Shown: in pieces, positions 20,328-20,688 of the stretch
How positions within the stretch are numbered: position 1 is the stretch's first letter
Layout: each line of letters opens with the position of its first letter
NCBI GenBank assembly: GCA_035946955.1
Contig: DASYYE010000249.1
Location: 1-20,688 of the forward strand
Length of the DNA: 20,688 bases
Source: DASYYE01 sp035946955
GTDB taxonomy: Bacteria > Actinomycetota > Actinomycetes > Streptosporangiales > Streptosporangiaceae
Reading direction: 5' to 3'
Made by a program: the position numbers and the translations under genes
Notes under the pieces: model-generated
Databases searched by the model: none
Told to the model about the DNA's origin: nothing
What the model saw: the letters and a program-made list of their open reading frames with translations, nothing else

Positions 20328-20688
20328 TTACAGGGCGAAGAGGGCGTAGACGACCTTGCCGCCCTCCGGGCAGCGGAAGAAGCCCCATCGGTGGCACATT
20401 GTCGCCACAATCAGCAGCCCGTTGCCGTGCCCATCTGACTCGTCACCGTCCAGTTCGCTAGCGATGTCGGGCTCTCGTAGCTCTGGTGCCGCCTGTACGC
20501 CGTCCCAGACTTCCACGACCAGCCACGAGGGATCGGCGAGCAGGTGCACGCCCACCGGCGTGTCCATCCCGAAGCGCCATGTGGCCTGGAGTGCATTGGT
20601 CAGCAGCTCAGAGAGAACGAGTTCGGCCACCCTGGACACGTGAGCTAGGCCCCACTCGGCGAGGACAACCCTCGTGTGCATGCGGGCG
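20328..20688 (-). CDS. RsbW-like ATP-binding (GHKL) regulatory protein, 5' end outside window
   Basis: About 119 residues are visible. The frame stays open to the right edge and the two codons before the first ATG read Ala-Arg, fitting the common ARxxTRxVLxxWGL opening of this family, so the true start lies outside. The N-box is ELVLSELLTNAL (Glu and Asn for Mg-ATP), then VEVWDG, then a glycine lid DGHGNGLLIVATMCHRWG and a final strand GKVVYALFAL. Such proteins are anti-sigma-type serine kinases or stand-alone ATP-binding proteins abundant in Streptomyces-like genomes and often found beside GntR regulators in integrative elements. A target is not visible. Confidence 0.8.
   Translation of the reverse strand, partial: ARMHTRVVLAEWGLAHVSRVAELVLSELLTNALQATWRFGMDTPVGVHLLADPSWLVVEVWDGVQAAPELREPDIASELDGDESDGHGNGLLIVATMCHRWGFFRCPEGGKVVYALFAL

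Larger units (their letters stand above)
13715..20688. mobile_element. AICE-type (pSAM2-like) integrative conjugative element, left part
   Basis: From the tRNA-Gly end the window holds int, xis, repSA-like, zinc-ribbon, FtsK-like tra, an 88-aa gene, a pra-like gene, a GntR repressor and an RsbW-like ATPase, all on the minus strand. This is the actinomycete integrative and conjugative element order, in which a rolling-circle initiator copies the excised circle and a single FtsK-type protein moves double-stranded DNA between mycelial cells. The gene set is complete for integration, replication and transfer, without visible frameshifts. The right end, attR and any cargo lie outside the window. 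Confidence 0.87.

Noticed and set aside
13715..20688. CRISPR array or insertion sequence in the element
   Set aside because: No regularly spaced repeats and no transposase-like frame were seen; all open frames fit AICE functions or small unknowns.

Overview
The window comes from a high-GC Gram-positive bacterium of the Actinomycetota. Three things point there: an almost canonical mycobacterial/streptomycete-type CitA next to a divergent PdxH, a DtxR/IdeR iron regulator, and an integrative element of the actinomycete AICE (pSAM2-like) class. Many genes start with GTG or TTG behind clear GGAGG sites. I cannot name the genus.

Chromosomal part (1-13714). It begins with the tail of a sigma-70-family factor, convergent with citA (citrate synthase 2); a short hairpin lies between them. 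citA is divergent from pdxH, and the ~450 bp between them holds phased direct repeats and a GAGCG-rich segment. Next come ideR/dtxR and a large PAS-GAF-PP2C-HATPase stress-signalling protein, both on +. A two-helix small membrane protein on - overlaps the phosphatase tail, and a thiolase follows. A 488-bp non-coding stretch with several predicted hairpins and tandem repeats precedes a secreted protein of uncharacterised type. That gene is convergent with a 1051-residue secreted double-propeller protein, and a perfect 14-bp bidirectional terminator separates them. A small heat-shock protein, a strong hairpin and an HspR-like MerR regulator follow, and the section ends with tRNA-Gly(CCC).

Mobile part (about 13715 to beyond 20688). 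An integrative element sits at the 3' end of tRNA-Gly. Reading from its control region leftwards on the minus strand the order is: RsbW-like ATPase (cut by the window edge), GntR/UTRA repressor, promoter-operator, Pra-like activator, 88-aa hypothetical, FtsK-like transfer protein Tra, 53-aa zinc-ribbon protein, RepSA-like rolling-circle initiator, Xis and Int. Five of the six junctions from Pra to Int overlap by 1 or 4 nt; the exception carries a hairpin. The Pra promoter (TTGACA-N17-TACTTT) is covered by an 11-bp-arm inverted repeat and an extra half-site, fitting repression by the GntR protein and repSA-xis-int-type control.

Most noteworthy are the tyrosine integrase with a second copy of its N-terminal DNA-binding domain inserted inside the catalytic domain, the compact element operator, the 53-aa zinc-ribbon gene, and the structured leader in front of the secreted protein. 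I found no CRISPR array, insertion sequence or rRNA.
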